Below, in pieces: positions 1 through 13,500 of a DNA stretch of 64,000 bases (its first letter is position 1; each line of letters starts with the position of its first letter). The notes under the pieces are model-generated. The model worked only from the letters and a program-made list of their open reading frames with translations, did no database searches and was not told where the DNA came from. The DNA is from Calliopsis andreniformis (lineage: Eukaryota > Arthropoda > Insecta > Hymenoptera > Andrenidae), in the NCBI RefSeq assembly GCF_051401765.1, contig NW_027480531.1:868001-932000 (forward strand). The letters run 5' to 3'. The position numbers were made by a program, and so were the translations under genes.

Positions 1-962
1 GGATTGAGGATTGAGGATAGAGGATTGAGGATTGAGGATTGAAGATTGAATATTGATGATTGAAGATTGAGGATTGAGGATTGAGGGTTGTGGATTGCGG
101 ACGAGGACTGAGGGTTGTGTATTAATTTTTGAGGTCAGAGGATTGAGGATTGAGGATTGAGAATTGAGGATTGAGGATTGAGGATTGAAGATTGACGATT
201 GGGTGTTGAGGATTGAAGAATGAGGATAGAGGTTTGGGGATTGAAGATTGAGGTCTGAAGATTGAGTATTGAGGATTGAAGATTGAGGATTGAGGATTGA
301 GGATTGACGATTGAGGATTGATGATTGAGGATTGAAGATTGTGTATTGAGGATTGAAGATTGAGGTCTGAGGATTGAGGACTGAGGATTGAGAATTGAGG
401 ATTGAGGATTGAGGATTGAAGATTGAGGATTGGGTGTTGAGGATTGAAGAATGAGGATTGAGGATTGAGGATTGAAGATTGAGTGTTGAAGATTGAGTAT
501 TGAGGATTGAAGATTGAGGATTGAGGTTTGAGTATTGAGGATAGAGGATCGAGTATTGAGGATTGAAGATTGAATATTGATGATTGAAGATTGTGGATTG
601 AGGATTGAGGGTTGTGGATTGCGGACGAGGACTGAGGGTTGAGTATTGATGCTTGAGGTCTAAGGATTGAGGATTGAGTGTTGAGAATTGAGGATTGAGG
701 ATTGAGGATCGAAGATTGAGGATTGGGTATTGTGGATTGAAGAATCAGGATTGAGGATTGAGGATTGAGGATTGAGGATTGAAGATTGACAATTCAGGAT
801 TGGAGATTGACGATTGAGGATTGAGTATTGAGGATTGAGGGTTCAGGTTTGAGGATTGAGGATTGAAGATTGAGTATTGAGGATTGAAGATTGAGGATTG
901 AGGATTGAGGATTGAGGATTGAGGATTGAAGATTGAGGATTGGAGACTGAGTGTCGAGCGTT
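1..962 (+). repeat. Left-edge array segment without the M1 module
   Basis: This is the longest stretch at the left that lacks the M1 module found from 963 onward. It consists of near-consensus heptamers plus two copies of module M2, recognisable by the 6-bp unit GCGGAC at 97-102 and 621-626. The part from about 747 onward belongs to the block repeated at about 9,534. No gene or other element is visible. Confidence 0.8.
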
Positions 963-1130
963 GAGTGATGAGAATTGATGTTTGTGGATTGAGATTTGAA
1001 GATTGAAGATTGGGGATTGAGTATTGAAAACTGAGAATTGGGTATATTCTATTGAGGATTAAGGACTGACAATTGATTGTTGAGGACTGGGGGCTGAAGA
1101 TTGAGGATTCAGGATTGAGGATTCGGTATT
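963..1130 (+). repeat. Module M1, subtype j (GGGTATA-TTCTATT)
   Basis: First M1 copy in the window. It has GGGTATA before TTCTATT, GAGGATT-AAGGACT after it, and a GGGGGCT unit. Only three copies exist (963, 6791, 9750), all in the left 10 kb, so it is a marker for the blocks duplicated there. Confidence 0.85.
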
Positions 1131-1264
1131 GAGGTTTCAGGACTGAGGATTGAGGTTTTGAGGATTGAGGATTGAGGATTGAGGATTGAAGGTTGAGGAT
1201 TGGGTATTGAGGATTGAACATTCAGGATTGATGATTGAGGATAGAGGATCGAGGATTGAGGATT

Positions 1265-1361
1265 GAAGATTGAATATTGATGATTGAAGATTGAGGATTG
1301 AGGATTGAGGGTTGTGGATTGCGGACGAGGGCTGAGGGTTGAGTATTGATGTTTGAGGTCT
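1265..1361 (+). repeat. Module M2 (contains 6-bp unit GCGGAC)
   Basis: M2 is a second recurrent series: GAAGATT, GAATATT, GATGATT, then GAGGGTT, GTGGATT, the 6-bp unit GCGGAC, GAGGACT or GAGGGCT, GAGGGTT, GAGTATT, GATGTTT and GAGGTCT. The 6-bp unit shifts the 7-bp register by one base. GCGGAC copies are at 97, 621, 1321, 1579, 3160, 6036, 7149, 7407, 8988, 10108, 10366, 11954, 16223, 19634, 25086, 30748, 35421, 38825 and 39069. A GAGGAC version replaces it near 16.8, 17.9, 36.0 and 37.1 kb and in the M2 copies I found right of 45 kb. Confidence 0.83.
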
Positions 1362-2368
1362 GAGGATTGAGGATTGAGGATTGAGAATTGAGGATTGAGG
1401 TCTGAGGATTGAGGATTGTGGATTGAGGACTGAGTATTGAGGATTGGAGATTGAGGATTGGGTATTGAGGATTGAACATTCAGGATTGAGGATTGAGGAT
1501 AGAGTATTGAGGATTGAGGATTGAAGATTGAATATTGATGATTGAAAATTGAGGATTGAGGATTGAGGGTTGTGGATTGCGGACGAGGACTGAGGGTAGA
1601 GTATTGATGTTTGAGGTCTGAGGATTGAGGGTTGAGGATTGTGGATTGAGAATTGAGGATTGAGGATTGAGGATTGAAGATTGAGGATTGGGTGTTGAGG
1701 ATTGAAAAATGAGGATAGAGGATTGAGGATTGAAGATTGAGGGTTGAAGATTGAGTATTGAGGATTGAAGATTGAGGATTGAGGATTGAGGATTGAGGAT
1801 TGAGGATTGAGGATTGAGGATTGAAGATTGAGTATTGAGGATTGAAGATTGAGGATTGAGGATTGACGATTGAGGATTGAGGATTGAGGAATTGGGATTG
1901 GGGATTGAGGATTGAGGATTGAGGATTGAGGATTGAGGATTGAGGATTGAGTATTGAAGATTGAGTATTGAGGATTGAAGATTGAGGATTGAGGATTGAG
2001 TATTGACGATTGAGGATTGAGTATTGATGATTGAGAATTGAGGATTGAGGATTGAAGATTGAGTGTTGAGGATTGGGAATTGAGGATTGAGGATTGAAGA
2101 TTGAGTATTGAGGATTCAAGGTTGAGGATTGAGGATTGAGGATTGAGGATTGAAGATTGAGGACTGAGTGTTGAGCGTTGAGTGATGAGAATTGATGTTT
2201 GTGGATTGAGTATTGATGATTGAGAATTGAGGATTGAGGTTTGAGGATTGAGTGTTGAGGATTGGGAATTGAGCATTGAGGATTGAAGATTGAGTATTGA
2301 GGATTCAAGGTTGAGGATTGAGGATTGAGGATTGAGGATTGAAGATTGAGGACTGAGTGTTGAGGGTT

Positions 2369-2536
2369 GAGTGATGAGGATTGATGTTTGTGGATTGAGA
2401 TTTGACGACTGAAGAATGGGGATTGAGTATTGAAAACTGTGAATTGAGGATATTCTATTGAGGATTGAGGATTGACAACTGATTGTTGAGGACTGAGGAC
2501 TGAAGTTTGCGGATTCAGGATTGAGGATTCGGGATT
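2369..2536 (+). repeat. Module M1, subtype a (GACGACT-GAAGAAT-GGGGATT)
   Basis: Subtype a carries GACGACT, GAAGAAT and GGGGATT in the left half. The 12 copies start at 2369, 3852, 5245, 8197, 11156, 12646, 14039, 15432, 20326, 21719, 25995 and 27388. Ten of them are followed by a subtype b copy exactly 343 bp (49 heptamers) downstream, so a and b move as one unit. The copies at 21719 and 27388 have lost the b partner at the same point, which shows that they descend from one recombinant. Confidence 0.88.
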
Positions 2537-2711
2537 GAGGTTTCAGGACTGATGATTGAGGGTTGAGGATTGAGGATTGAGGATTGAGGATTGAGGATTG
2601 AGGGTTGAGGATTGAAGATTGAGTATTGAGGATTGAAAATTGAGGAGTGAGGATTGAGGATTGAGGATTGAGGATCGAAGATTGAGGATTGGGGACGGAG
2701 TGTTGAGGGTT

Positions 2712-2879
2712 GAGTGATGAGAATTGATGTTTGTGGATAGAGATTTGAAGATTGCAGATTGAGTGTTGAGTATTGAAAACTGTGAATTGATGATGTGGTA
2801 TTGAGGATTGGGGATTGACAACTGATTGTTGAGGACTGAGGGCTGGAGATTGAGGATCCAGGATTGAGGATTGAGGATT
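2712..2879 (+). repeat. Module M1, subtype b (TGGTATT, internal GGATCC)
   Basis: Subtype b has GATGATG-TGGTATT in place of GAGGATA-TTCTATT, GGGGATT after it, and GGAGATT-GAGGATC-CAGGATT on the right, which creates a GGATCC hexamer. The 12 copies start at 2712, 4195, 5588, 8540, 11499, 12989, 14382, 15775, 19186, 20669, 26338 and 34973. Copies at 19186 and 34973 lack an upstream subtype a partner and mark block junctions. Confidence 0.88.
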
Positions 2880-4628
2880 GAAGATTGAGCATTGCGGACT
2901 GAGGGTTGAAGATTGAGGATTGAGGATTGAGGATTGAGGATGGAGGATTGAGGATTGAGGATTGAGAATTGAGGATTGAGGACTGAGGATTGAGGATTGA
3001 GGATTGAGGATTGAGTATTGAGGACTAAAGATTGAGGATTGGGTATTGAGGATTGAATATTCAGGATTGAGGATTGAGGATAGAGGATTGCGGATTGAGG
3101 ATTGAAGATTGAATATTGATGACTGAAGATTGAGGATTGAGGATTGAGGGTTGTGGATTGCGGACGAGGACTGAGGGTAGAGTGTTGATGTTTGAGGTCT
3201 GAGGATTGAGGATTGAGGACTGAGGATTGAGAATTGAGGACTGAGGATTGAGGATTGAAGATTGAGGTTTGGGTGTTGAGGATTGAGGATTGAGGATTGA
3301 GGATTGAAGATTGAGTATTGAGGATTGAAGATTGAGGATTGAGGATTGACGATTGAGGATTGAGGATTGAGGAATTGGGATTGGGGATTGAGGATTGAGG
3401 ATTGAGGATTGAGGATTGAGGAATGAGGATTGAGTATTGAAGATTGAGTATTGAGGATTGAAGATTGAGGATTGAGGATTGAGGATTGACGATTGAGGAT
3501 TGAGTATTGATGATTGAGAATTGAGGATTGAGGATTGAAGATTGAGTGTTGAGGATTGGGAATTGAGGATTGAGGATTGAAGATTGAGTATTGAGGATTC
3601 AAGGTTGAGGATTGAGGATTGAGGATTGAGGATTGAATATTGAGGACTGAGTGTTGAGCGTTGAGTGATGAGAATTGATGTTTGTGGATTGAGTATTGAT
3701 GATTGAGAATTGAGGATTGAGGATTGAGGATTGAGTGTTGAGGATTGGGAATTGAGCATTGAGGATTGAAGATTGAGTATTGAGGATTCAAGGTTGAGGA
3801 TTGAGGATTGAGGATTGAGGATTGAATATTGAGGACTGAGTGTTGAGGGTTGAGTGATGAGGATTGATGTTTGTGGATTGAGATTTGACGACTGAAGAAT
3901 GGGGATTGAGTATTGAAAACTGTGAATTGAGGATATTCTATTGAGGATTGAGGATTGACAACTGATTGTTGAGGACTGAGGACTGAAGTTTGCGGATTCA
4001 GGATTGAGGATTCGGGATTGAGGTTTCAGGACTGATGATTGAGGGTTGAGGGTTGAGGATTGAGGATTGAGGATTGAGGATTGAGGGTTGAGGATTGAAG
4101 ATTGAGTATTGAGGATTGAAAATTGAGGAGTGAGGATTGAGGATTGAGGATTGAGGATTGAAGATTGAGGATTGGGGACGGAGTGTTGAGGGTTGAGTGA
4201 TGAGAATTGATGTTTGTGGATAGAGATTTGAAGATTGCAGATTGAGTGTTGAGTATTGAAAACTGTGAATTGATGATGTGGTATTGAGGATTGGGGATTG
4301 ACAACTGATTGTTGAGGACTGAGGGCTGGAGATTGAGGATCCAGGATTGAGGATTGAGGATTGAAGATTGAGCATTGCGGACTGAGGATTGAAGATTGAG
4401 GATTGAGGATTGAGGATTGAGGATTGAGAATTGAGGATTGAGGACTGAGGATTGAGGATTGAGGATTGAGGATTGAAGATTGAGTGTTGAGGATTGGGAA
4501 TTGAGGATTGAGGATTGAAGATTGAGTATTGAGGATTCAAGGTTGAGGATTGAAGATTGAGGATTGAGGATTGAAGATTGAGGACTGAGTGTTGAGCGTT
4601 GAGTGATGAGAATTGATGTTTGTGGATT

Positions 4629-7580
4629 GAGTATTGATGATTGAGAATTGAGGATTGAGGATTGAGGATTGAGTGTTGAGGATTGGGAATTGAGCATTGA
4701 GGATTGAAGATTGAGTATTGAGGATTCAAGGTTGAGGATTGAGGATTGAGGATTGAGGATTGAGGAATTGGGATTGGGGATTGAGGATTGAGGATTGAGG
4801 ATTGAGGATTGAGGATTGAGGATTGAGTATTGAAGATTGAGTATTGAGGATTGAAGATTCAGGATTGAGGATTGAGGATTGACGATTGAGGATTGAGTAT
4901 TGATGATTGAGAATTGAGGATTGAGGATTGAAGATTGAGTGTTGAGGATTGGGAATTGAGGATTGAGGATTGAAGATTGAGTATTGAGGATTCAAGGTTG
5001 AGGATTGAGGATTGAGGATTGAGGATTGAAGATTGAGGACTGAGTGTTGAGCGTTGAGTGATGAGAATTGATGTTTGTGGATTGAGTATTGATGATTGAG
5101 AATTGAGGATTGAGGATTGAGGATTGAGTGTTGAGGATTGGGAATTGAGCATTGAGGATTGAAGATTGAGTATTGAGGATTCAAGGTTGAGGATTGAGGA
5201 TTGAGGATTGAGGATTGAAGATTGAGGACTGAGTGTTGAGGGTTGAGTGATGAGGATTGATGTTTGTGGATTGAGATTTGACGACTGAAGAATGGGGATT
5301 GAGTATTGAAAACTGTGAATTGAGGATATTCTATTGAGGATTTAGGATTGACAACTGATTGTTGAGGACTGAGGACTGAAGTTTGCGGATTCAGGATTGA
5401 GGATTCGGGATTGAGGTTTCAGGACTGATGATTGAGGGTTGAGGATTGAGGATTGAGGATTGAGGATTGAGGATTGAGGGTTGAGGATTGAAGATTGAGT
5501 ATTGAGGATTGAAAATTGAGGAGTGAGGATTGAGGATTGAGGATTGAGGATTGAAGATTGAGGATTGGGGACGGAGTGTTGAGGGTTGAGTGATGAGAAT
5601 TGATGTTTGTGGATAGAGATTTGAAGATTGCAGATTGAGTGTTGAGTATTGAAAACTGTGAATTGATGATGTGGTATTGAGGATTGGGGATTGACAACTG
5701 ATTGTTGAGGACTGAGGGCTGGAGATTGAGGATCCAGGATTGAGGATTGAGGATTGAAGATTGAGCATTGCGGACTGAGGATTGAAGATTGAGGATTGAG
5801 GATTGAGGATTGAGGATGGAGGATTGAGTATTGAGGATTGAGAATTGAGGATTGAGGACTGAGGATTGAGGATTGAGGATTGAGGATTGAGTATTGAGGA
5901 TTAAAGATTGAGGATTGGGTATTGAGGATTGAATATTCAGGATTGAGGATTGAGGATAGAGGATTGCGGATTGAGGATTGAAGATTGAATATTGATGACT
6001 GAAGATTGAGGATTGAGGATTGAGGGTTGTGGATTGCGGACGAGGACTGAGGGTAGAGTATTGATGTTTGAGGTCTGAGGATTGAGGATTGAGGACTGAG
6101 GATTGAGAATTGAGGATTGAGGATTGAGGATTGAAGACTGAGGATTGGGTGTTGAGGATTGAGGATTGAGGATTGAAGATTGTCGATTGAGGATTGAGAA
6201 TTGAGGATTGAGAATTGAGGACTGAGGATTGAAGATTGAGCATTGAGGATTGAAGGTTGACGATTGAGGATTGAGGATTGAGGTTTGAGGATTGAATATT
6301 GAGGATTGGGGACTGAGTGTTGAGGGTTGAGTGATGAGAATTGATGTTTGTGTATAGAGATTTCAAGATTGCAGATTGAGTATTGTGTATTGAAAGCTGT
6401 GAATTGTTGATATTCTATTGAGGATTGAGGATTGACAACTGACTGTTGAGGACTGAGGGCTGAAGATTGAGGATTCAGGATTGAGGATTCAGGATTGAGG
6501 ATTCAGGATTGAGGTTTGAGTATTGAGGATTGAAGATTGAGGTCTGAGGATTGAGGACTGAGGATTGAGAATTGAGGATTGAGGATTGAGGATTGAGGAT
6601 TGAGGATTGAAGATTGACAATTCAGGATTGGAGATTGACGATTGAGGATTGAGTATTGAGGATTGAGGGTTCAGGTTTGAGGATTGAGGATTGAAGATTG
6701 AGTATTGAGGATTGAAGATTGAGGATTGAGGATTGAGGATTGAGGATTGAGGATTGAAGATTGAGGATTGGAGACTGAGTGTCGAGCGTTGAGTGATGAG
6801 AATTGATGTTTGTGGATTGAGATTTGAAGATTGAAGATTGGGGATTGAGTATTGAAAACTGAGAATTGGGTATATTCTATTGAGGATTAAGGACTGACAA
6901 TTGATTGTTGAGGACTGGGGGCTGAAGATTGAGGATTCAGGATTGAGGATTCGGTATTGAGGTTTCAGGACTGAGGATTGAGGTTTTGAGGATTGAGGAT
7001 TGAGGATTGAGGATTGAAGGTTGAGGATTGGGTATTGAGGATTGAACATTCAGGATTGAGGATTGAGGATAGAGGATCGAGGATTGAGGATTGAAGATTG
7101 AATATTGATGATTGAAGATTGAGGATTGAGGATTGAGGGTTGTGGATTGCGGACGAGGGCTGAGGGTTGAGTATTGATGTTTGAGGTCTGAGGATTGAGG
7201 ATTGAGGATTGAGAATTGAGGATTGAGGTCTGAGGATTGAGGATTGTGGATTGAGGACTGAGTATTGAGGATTGGAGATTGAGGATTGGGTATTGAGGAT
7301 TGAACATTCAGGATTGAGGATTGAGGATAGAGTATTGAGGATTGAGGATTGAAGATTGAATATTGATGATTGAAAATTGAGGATTGAGGATTGAGGGTTG
7401 TGGATTGCGGACGAGGACTGAGGGTAGAGTATTGATGTTTGAGGTCTGAGGATTGAGGGTTGAGGATTGTGGATTGAGAATTGAGGATTGAGGATTGAGG
7501 ATTGAAGATTGAGGATTGGGTGTTGAGAATTGAAAAATGAGGATAGAGGATTGAGGATTGAAGATTGAGGGTTGAAGATT
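4629..7580 (+). repeat. 2.95-kb tandem duplication, copy 1
   Basis: The segment is followed directly by its own copy at 7,581-10,546. M1 modules at 5245, 5588 and 6329 recur at 8197, 8540 and 9281 (2,952 bp), and the one at 6791 recurs at 9750 (2,959 bp, one extra heptamer). A visible difference is a GAGGATT-to-TAGGATT change near 5,343 that the second copy lacks. The unit contains subtypes a, b, d and j and two M2 copies that share GAGGGCT or GAAAATT marks. Confidence 0.88.
6329..6496 (+). repeat. Module M1, subtype d (GTGTATA-GAGATTT-CAAGATT, GTTGATA)
   Basis: Subtype d carries CAAGATT, GTGTATT and GTTGATA-TTCTATT, with GACTGTT or GACTGCT on the right. Copies start at 6329, 9281, 16516, 17606, 35714, 36804, 45649, 46725, 47334, 48592, 49969, 51059 and 52401. 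Two more, at 52960 and 57863, have a 1-bp deletion (GTGATT) and TTGTATT in the centre. Seven of the 13 undeleted copies fall in 45.6-52.6 kb, so this subtype dominates that domain. Confidence 0.87.
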
Positions 7581-10546
7581 GAGTATTGATGATTGAGAAT
7601 TGAGGATTGAGGATTGAGGATTGAGTGTTGAGGATTGGGAATTGAGCATTGAGGATTGAAGATTGAGTATTGAGGATTCAAGGTTGAGGATTGAGGATTG
7701 AGGATTGAGGATTGAGGAATTGGGATTGGGGATTGAGGATTGAGGATTGAGGATTGAGGATTGAGGATTGAGGATTGAGTATTGAAGATTGAGTATTGAG
7801 GATTGAAGATTCAGGATTGAGGATTGAGGATTGACGATTGAGGATTGAGTATTGATGATTGAGAATTGAGGATTGAGGATTGAAGATTGAGTGTTGAGGA
7901 TTGGGAATTGAGGATTGAGGATTGAAGATTGAGTATTGAGGATTCAAGGTTGAGGATTGAGGATTGAGGATTGAGGATTGAAGATTGAGGACTGAGTGTT
8001 GAGCGTTGAGTGATGAGAATTGATGTTTGTGGATTGAGTATTGATGATTGAGAATTGAGGATTGAGGATTGAGGATTGAGTGTTGAGGATTGGGAATTGA
8101 GCATTGAGGATTGAAGATTGAGTATTGAGGATTCAAGGTTGAGGATTGAGGATTGAGGATTGAGGATTGAAGATTGAGGACTGAGTGTTGAGGGTTGAGT
8201 GATGAGGATTGATGTTTGTGGATTGAGATTTGACGACTGAAGAATGGGGATTGAGTATTGAAAACTGTGAATTGAGGATATTCTATTGAGGATTGAGGAT
8301 TGACAACTGATTGTTGAGGACTGAGGACTGAAGTTTGCGGATTCAGGATTGAGGATTCGGGATTGAGGTTTCAGGACTGATGATTGAGGGTTGAGGATTG
8401 AGGATTGAGGATTGAGGATTGAGGATTGAGGGTTGAGGATTGAAGATTGAGTATTGAGGATTGAAAATTGAGGAGTGAGGATTGAGGATTGAGGATTGAG
8501 GATTGAAGATTGAGGATTGGGGACGGAGTGTTGAGGGTTGAGTGATGAGAATTGATGTTTGTGGATAGAGATTTGAAGATTGCAGATTGAGTGTTGAGTA
8601 TTGAAAACTGTGAATTGATGATGTGGTATTGAGGATTGGGGATTGACAACTGATTGTTGAGGACTGAGGGCTGGAGATTGAGGATCCAGGATTGAGGATT
8701 GAGGATTGAAGATTGAGCATTGCGGACTGAGGATTGAAGATTGAGGATTGAGGATTGAGGATTGAGGATGGAGGATTGAGTATTGAGGATTGAGAATTGA
8801 GGATTGAGGACTGAGGATTGAGGATTGAGGATTGAGGATTGAGTATTGAGGATTAAAGATTGAGGATTGGGTATTGAGGATTGAATATTCAGGATTGAGG
8901 ATTGAGGATAGAGGATTGCGGATTGAGGATTGAAGATTGAATATTGATGACTGAAGATTGAGGATTGAGGATTGAGGGTTGTGGATTGCGGACGAGGACT
9001 GAGGGTAGAGTATTGATGTTTGAGGTCTGAGGATTGAGGATTGAGGACTGAGGATTGAGAATTGAGGATTGAGGATTGAGGATTGAAGACTGAGGATTGG
9101 GTGTTGAGGATTGAGGATTGAGGATTGAAGATTGTCGATTGAGGATTGAGAATTGAGGATTGAGAATTGAGGACTGAGCATTGAAGATTGAGCATTGAGG
9201 ATTGAAGGTTGACGATTGAGGATTGAGGATTGAGGTTTGAGGATTGAATATTGAGGATTGGGGACTGAGTGTTGAGGGTTGAGTGATGAGAATTGATGTT
9301 TGTGTATAGAGATTTCAAGATTGCAGATTGAGTATTGTGTATTGAAAGCTGTGAATTGTTGATATTCTATTGAGGATTGAGGATTGACAACTGACTGTTG
9401 AGGACTGAGGGCTGAAGATTGAGGATTCAGGATTGAGGATTCAGGATTGAGGATTCAGGATTGAGGTTTGAGTATTGAGGATTGAAGATTGAGGTCTGAG
9501 GATTGAGGACTGAGGATTGAGAATTGAGGATTGAGGATTGAGGATTGAGGATTGAGGATTGAGGATTGAAGATTGACAATTCAGGATTGGAGATTGACGA
9601 TTGAGGATTGAGTATTGAGGATTGAGGGTTCAGGTTTGAGGATTGAGGATTGAAGATTGAGTATTGAGGATTGAAGATTGAGGATTGAGGATTGAGGATT
9701 GAGGATTGAGGATTGAAGATTGAGGATTGGAGACTGAGTGTCGAGCGTTGAGTGATGAGAATTGATGTTTGTGGATTGAGATTTGAAGATTGAAGATTGG
9801 GGATTGAGTATTGAAAACTGAGAATTGGGTATATTCTATTGAGGATTAAGGACTGACAATTGATTGTTGAGGACTGGGGGCTGAAGATTGAGGATTCAGG
9901 ATTGAGGATTCGGTATTGAGGTTTCAGGACTGAGGATTGAGGTTTTGAGGATTGAGGATTGAGGATTGAGGATTGAAGGTTGAGGATTGGGTATTGAGGA
10001 TTGAACATTCAGGATTGAGGATTGAGGATAGAGGATCGAGGATTGAGGATTGAAGATTGAATATTGATGATTCAAGATTGAGGATTGAGGATTGAGGGTT
10101 GTGGATTGCGGACGAGGGCTGAGGGTTGAGTATTGATGTTTGAGGTCTGAGGATTGAGGATTGAGGATTGAGAATTGAGGATTGAGGTCTGAGGATTGAG
10201 GATTGTGGATTGAGGACTGAGTATTGAGGATTGGAGATTGAGGATTGGGTATTGAGGATTGAACATTCAGGATTGAGGATTGAGGATAGAGTATTGAGGA
10301 TTGAGGATTGAAGATTGAATATTGATGATTGAAAATTGAGGATTGAGGATTGAGGGTTGTGGATTGCGGACGAGGACTGAGGGTAGAGTATTGATGTTTG
10401 AGGTCTGAGGATTGAGGGTTGAGGATTGTGGATTGAGAATTGAGGATTGAGGATTGAGGATTGAAGATTGAGGATTGGGTGTTGAGAATTGAAAAATGAG
10501 GATAGAGGATTGAGGATTGAAGATTGAGGGTTGAAGATTGAGTATT
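7581..10546 (+). repeat. 2.95-kb tandem duplication, copy 2
   Basis: Direct tandem copy of 4,629-7,580. The junction lies in a GAGTATT unit near 7,585, where the sequence jumps from the end of the unit (GAAAAAT-GAGGATA segment) back to the GATGATT-GAGAATT segment at the unit start. The end at about 10,546 is where the expected jump does not occur and a different segment, similar to 1.75 kb, continues. Confidence 0.87.
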
Positions 10547-13500
10547 GAGGATTGAAGATTGAGGATTGAGGATTGAGGATTGAGGATTGAGGATTGAGGA
10601 TTGAGGATTGAAGATTGAGTATTGAGGATTGAAGATTGAGGATTGAGGATTGACGATTGAGGATTGAGGATTGAGGAATTGGGATTGGGGATTGAGGATT
10701 GAGGATTGAGGATTGAGGATTGAGGATTGAGGATTGAGTATTGAAGATTGAGTATTGAGGATTGAAGATTGAGGATTGAGGATTGAGTATTGACGATTGA
10801 GGATTGAGTATTGATGATTGAGAATTGAGGATTGAGGATTGATGATTGAGTGTTGAGGATTGGGAATTGAGGATTGAGGATTGAAGATTGAGTATTGAGG
10901 ATTCAAGGTTGAGGATTGAGGATTGAGGATTGAGGATTGAAGATTGAGGACTGAGTGTTGAGCGTTGAGTGATGAGAATTGATGTTTGTGGATTGAGTAT
11001 TGATGATTGAGAATTGAGGATTGAGGTTTGAGGATTGAGTGTTGAGGATTGGGAATTGAGCATTGAGGATTGAAGATTGAGTATTGAGGATTCAAGGTTG
11101 AGGATTGAGGATTGAGGATTGAGGATTGAAGATTGAGGACTGAGTGTTGAGGGTTGAGTGATGAGGATTGATGTTTGTGGATTGAGATTTGACGACTGAA
11201 GAATGGGGATTGAGTATTGAAAACTGTGAATTGAGGATATTCTATTGAGGATTGAGGATTGACAACTGATTGTTGAGGACTGAGGACTGAAGTTTGCGGA
11301 TTCAGGATTGAGGATTCGGGATTGAGGTTTCAGGACTGATGATTGAGGGTTGAGGATTGAGGATTGAGGATTGAGGATTGAGGATTGAGGGTTGAGGATT
11401 GAAGATTGAGTATTGAGGATTGAAAATTGAGGAGTGAGGATTGAGGATTGAGGATTGAGGATCGAAGATTGAGGATTGGGGACGGAGTGTTGAGGGTTGA
11501 GTGATGAGAATTGATGTTTGTGGATAGAGATTTGAAGATTGCAGATTGAGTGTTGAGTATTGAAAACTGTGAATTGATGATGTGGTATTGAGGATTGGGG
11601 ATTGACAACTGATTGTTGAGGACTGAGGGCTGGAGATTGAGGATCCAGGATTGAGGATTGAGGATTGAAGATTGAGCATTGCGGACTGAGGGTTGAAGAT
11701 TGAGGATTGAGGATTGAGGATTGAGGATGGAGGATTGAGGATTGAGGATTGAGAATTGAGGATTGAGGACTGAGGATTGAGGATTGAGGATTGAGGATTG
11801 AGGATTGAGTATTGAGGACTAAAGATTGAGGATTGGGTATTGAGGATTGAATATTCAGGATTGAGGATTGAGGATAGAGGATTGCGGATTGAGGATTGAA
11901 GATTGAATATTGATGACTGAAGATTGAGGATTGAGGATTGAGGGTTGTGGATTGCGGACGAGGACTGAGGGTAGAGTGTTGATGTTTGAGGTCTGAGGAT
12001 TGAGGATTGAGGACTGAGGATTGAGAATTGAGGACTGAGGATTGAGGATTGAAGATTGAGGTTTGGGTGTTGAGGATTGAGGATTGAGGATTGAGGATTG
12101 AAGATTGAGTATTGAGGATTGAAGATTGAGGATTGAGGATTGACGATTGAGGATTGAGGATTGAGGAATTGGGATTGGGGATTGAGGATTGAGGATTGAG
12201 GATTGAGGATTGAGGATTGAGGATTGAGTATTGAAGATTGAGTATTGAGGATTGAAGATTGAGGATTGAGGATTGAGGATTGACGATTGAGGATTGAGTA
12301 TTGATGATTGAGAATTGAGGATTGAGGATTGAAGATTGAGTGTTGAGGATTGGGAATTGAGGATTGAGGATTGAAGATTGAGTATTGAGGATTCAAGGTT
12401 GAGGATTGAGGATTGAGGATTGAGGATTGAAGATTGAGGACTGAGTGTTGAGCGTTGAGTGATGAGAATTGATGTTTGTGGATTGAGTAGTGATGATTGA
12501 GAATTGAGGATTGAGGATTGAGGATTGAGTGTTGAGGATTGGGAATTGAGCATTGAGGATTGAAGATTGAGTATTGAGGATTCAAGGTTGAGGATTGAGG
12601 ATTGAGGATTGAGGATTGAAGATTGAGGACTGAGTGTTGAGGGTTGAGTGATGAGGATTGATGTTTGTGGATTGAGATTTGACGACTGAAGAATGGGGAT
12701 TGAGTATTGAAAACTGTGAATTGAGGATATTCTATTGAGGATTGAGGATTGACAACTGATTGTTGAGGACTGAGGACTGAAGTTTGCGGATTCAGGATTG
12801 AGGATTCGGGATTGAGGTTTCAGGACTGATGATTGAGGGTTGAGGGTTGAGGATTGAGGATTGAGGATTGAGGATTGAGGGTTGAGGATTGAAGATTGAG
12901 TATTGAGGATTGAAAATTGAGGAGTGAGGATTGAGGATTGAGGATTGAGGATTGAAGATTGAGGATTGGGGACGGAGTGTTGAGGGTTGAGTGATGAGAA
13001 TTGATGTTTGTGGATAGAGATTTGAAGATTGCAGATTGAGTGTTGAGTATTGAAAACTGTGAATTGATGATGTGGTATTGAGGATTGGGGATTGACAACT
13101 GATTGTTGAGGACTGAGGGCTGGAGATTGAGGATCCAGGATTGAGGATTGAGGATTGAAGATTGAGCATTGCGGACTGAGGATTGAAGATTGAGGATTGA
13201 GGATTGAGGATTGAGGATTGAGAATTGAGGATTGAGGACTGAGGATTGAGGATTGAGGATTGAGGATTGAAGATTGAGTGTTGAGGATTGGGAATTGAGG
13301 ATTGAGGATTGAAGATTGAGTATTGAGGATTCAAGGTTGAGGATTGAGGATTGAGGATTGAGGATTGAAGATTGAGGACTGAGTGTTGAGCGTTGAGTGA
13401 TGAGAATTGATGTTTGTGGATTGAGTATTGATGATTGAGAATTGAGGATTGAGGATTGAGGATTGAGTGTTGAGGATTGGGAATTGAGCATTGAGGATTG

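Larger units (their letters stand above)
747..5810 (+). repeat. Higher-order block A, copy 1 (offset about 8.79 kb)
   Basis: This 5.1-kb block matches 9,534-14,604 in landmark order and, by eye, nearly base for base. M1 copies at 963, 2369 and 2712 pair with 9750, 11156 and 11499 at an offset of 8,787. Those at 3852, 4195, 5245 and 5588 pair with 12646, 12989, 14039 and 14382 at 8,794. The 7-bp change in offset is one gained or lost heptamer near 2.9-3.0 kb. The left limit is where a GAATCAGG variant at 743-750 is replaced by GAATTGAGG in the other copy; the right limit is where GAGGATGG appears at about 5,812. Confidence 0.85.
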
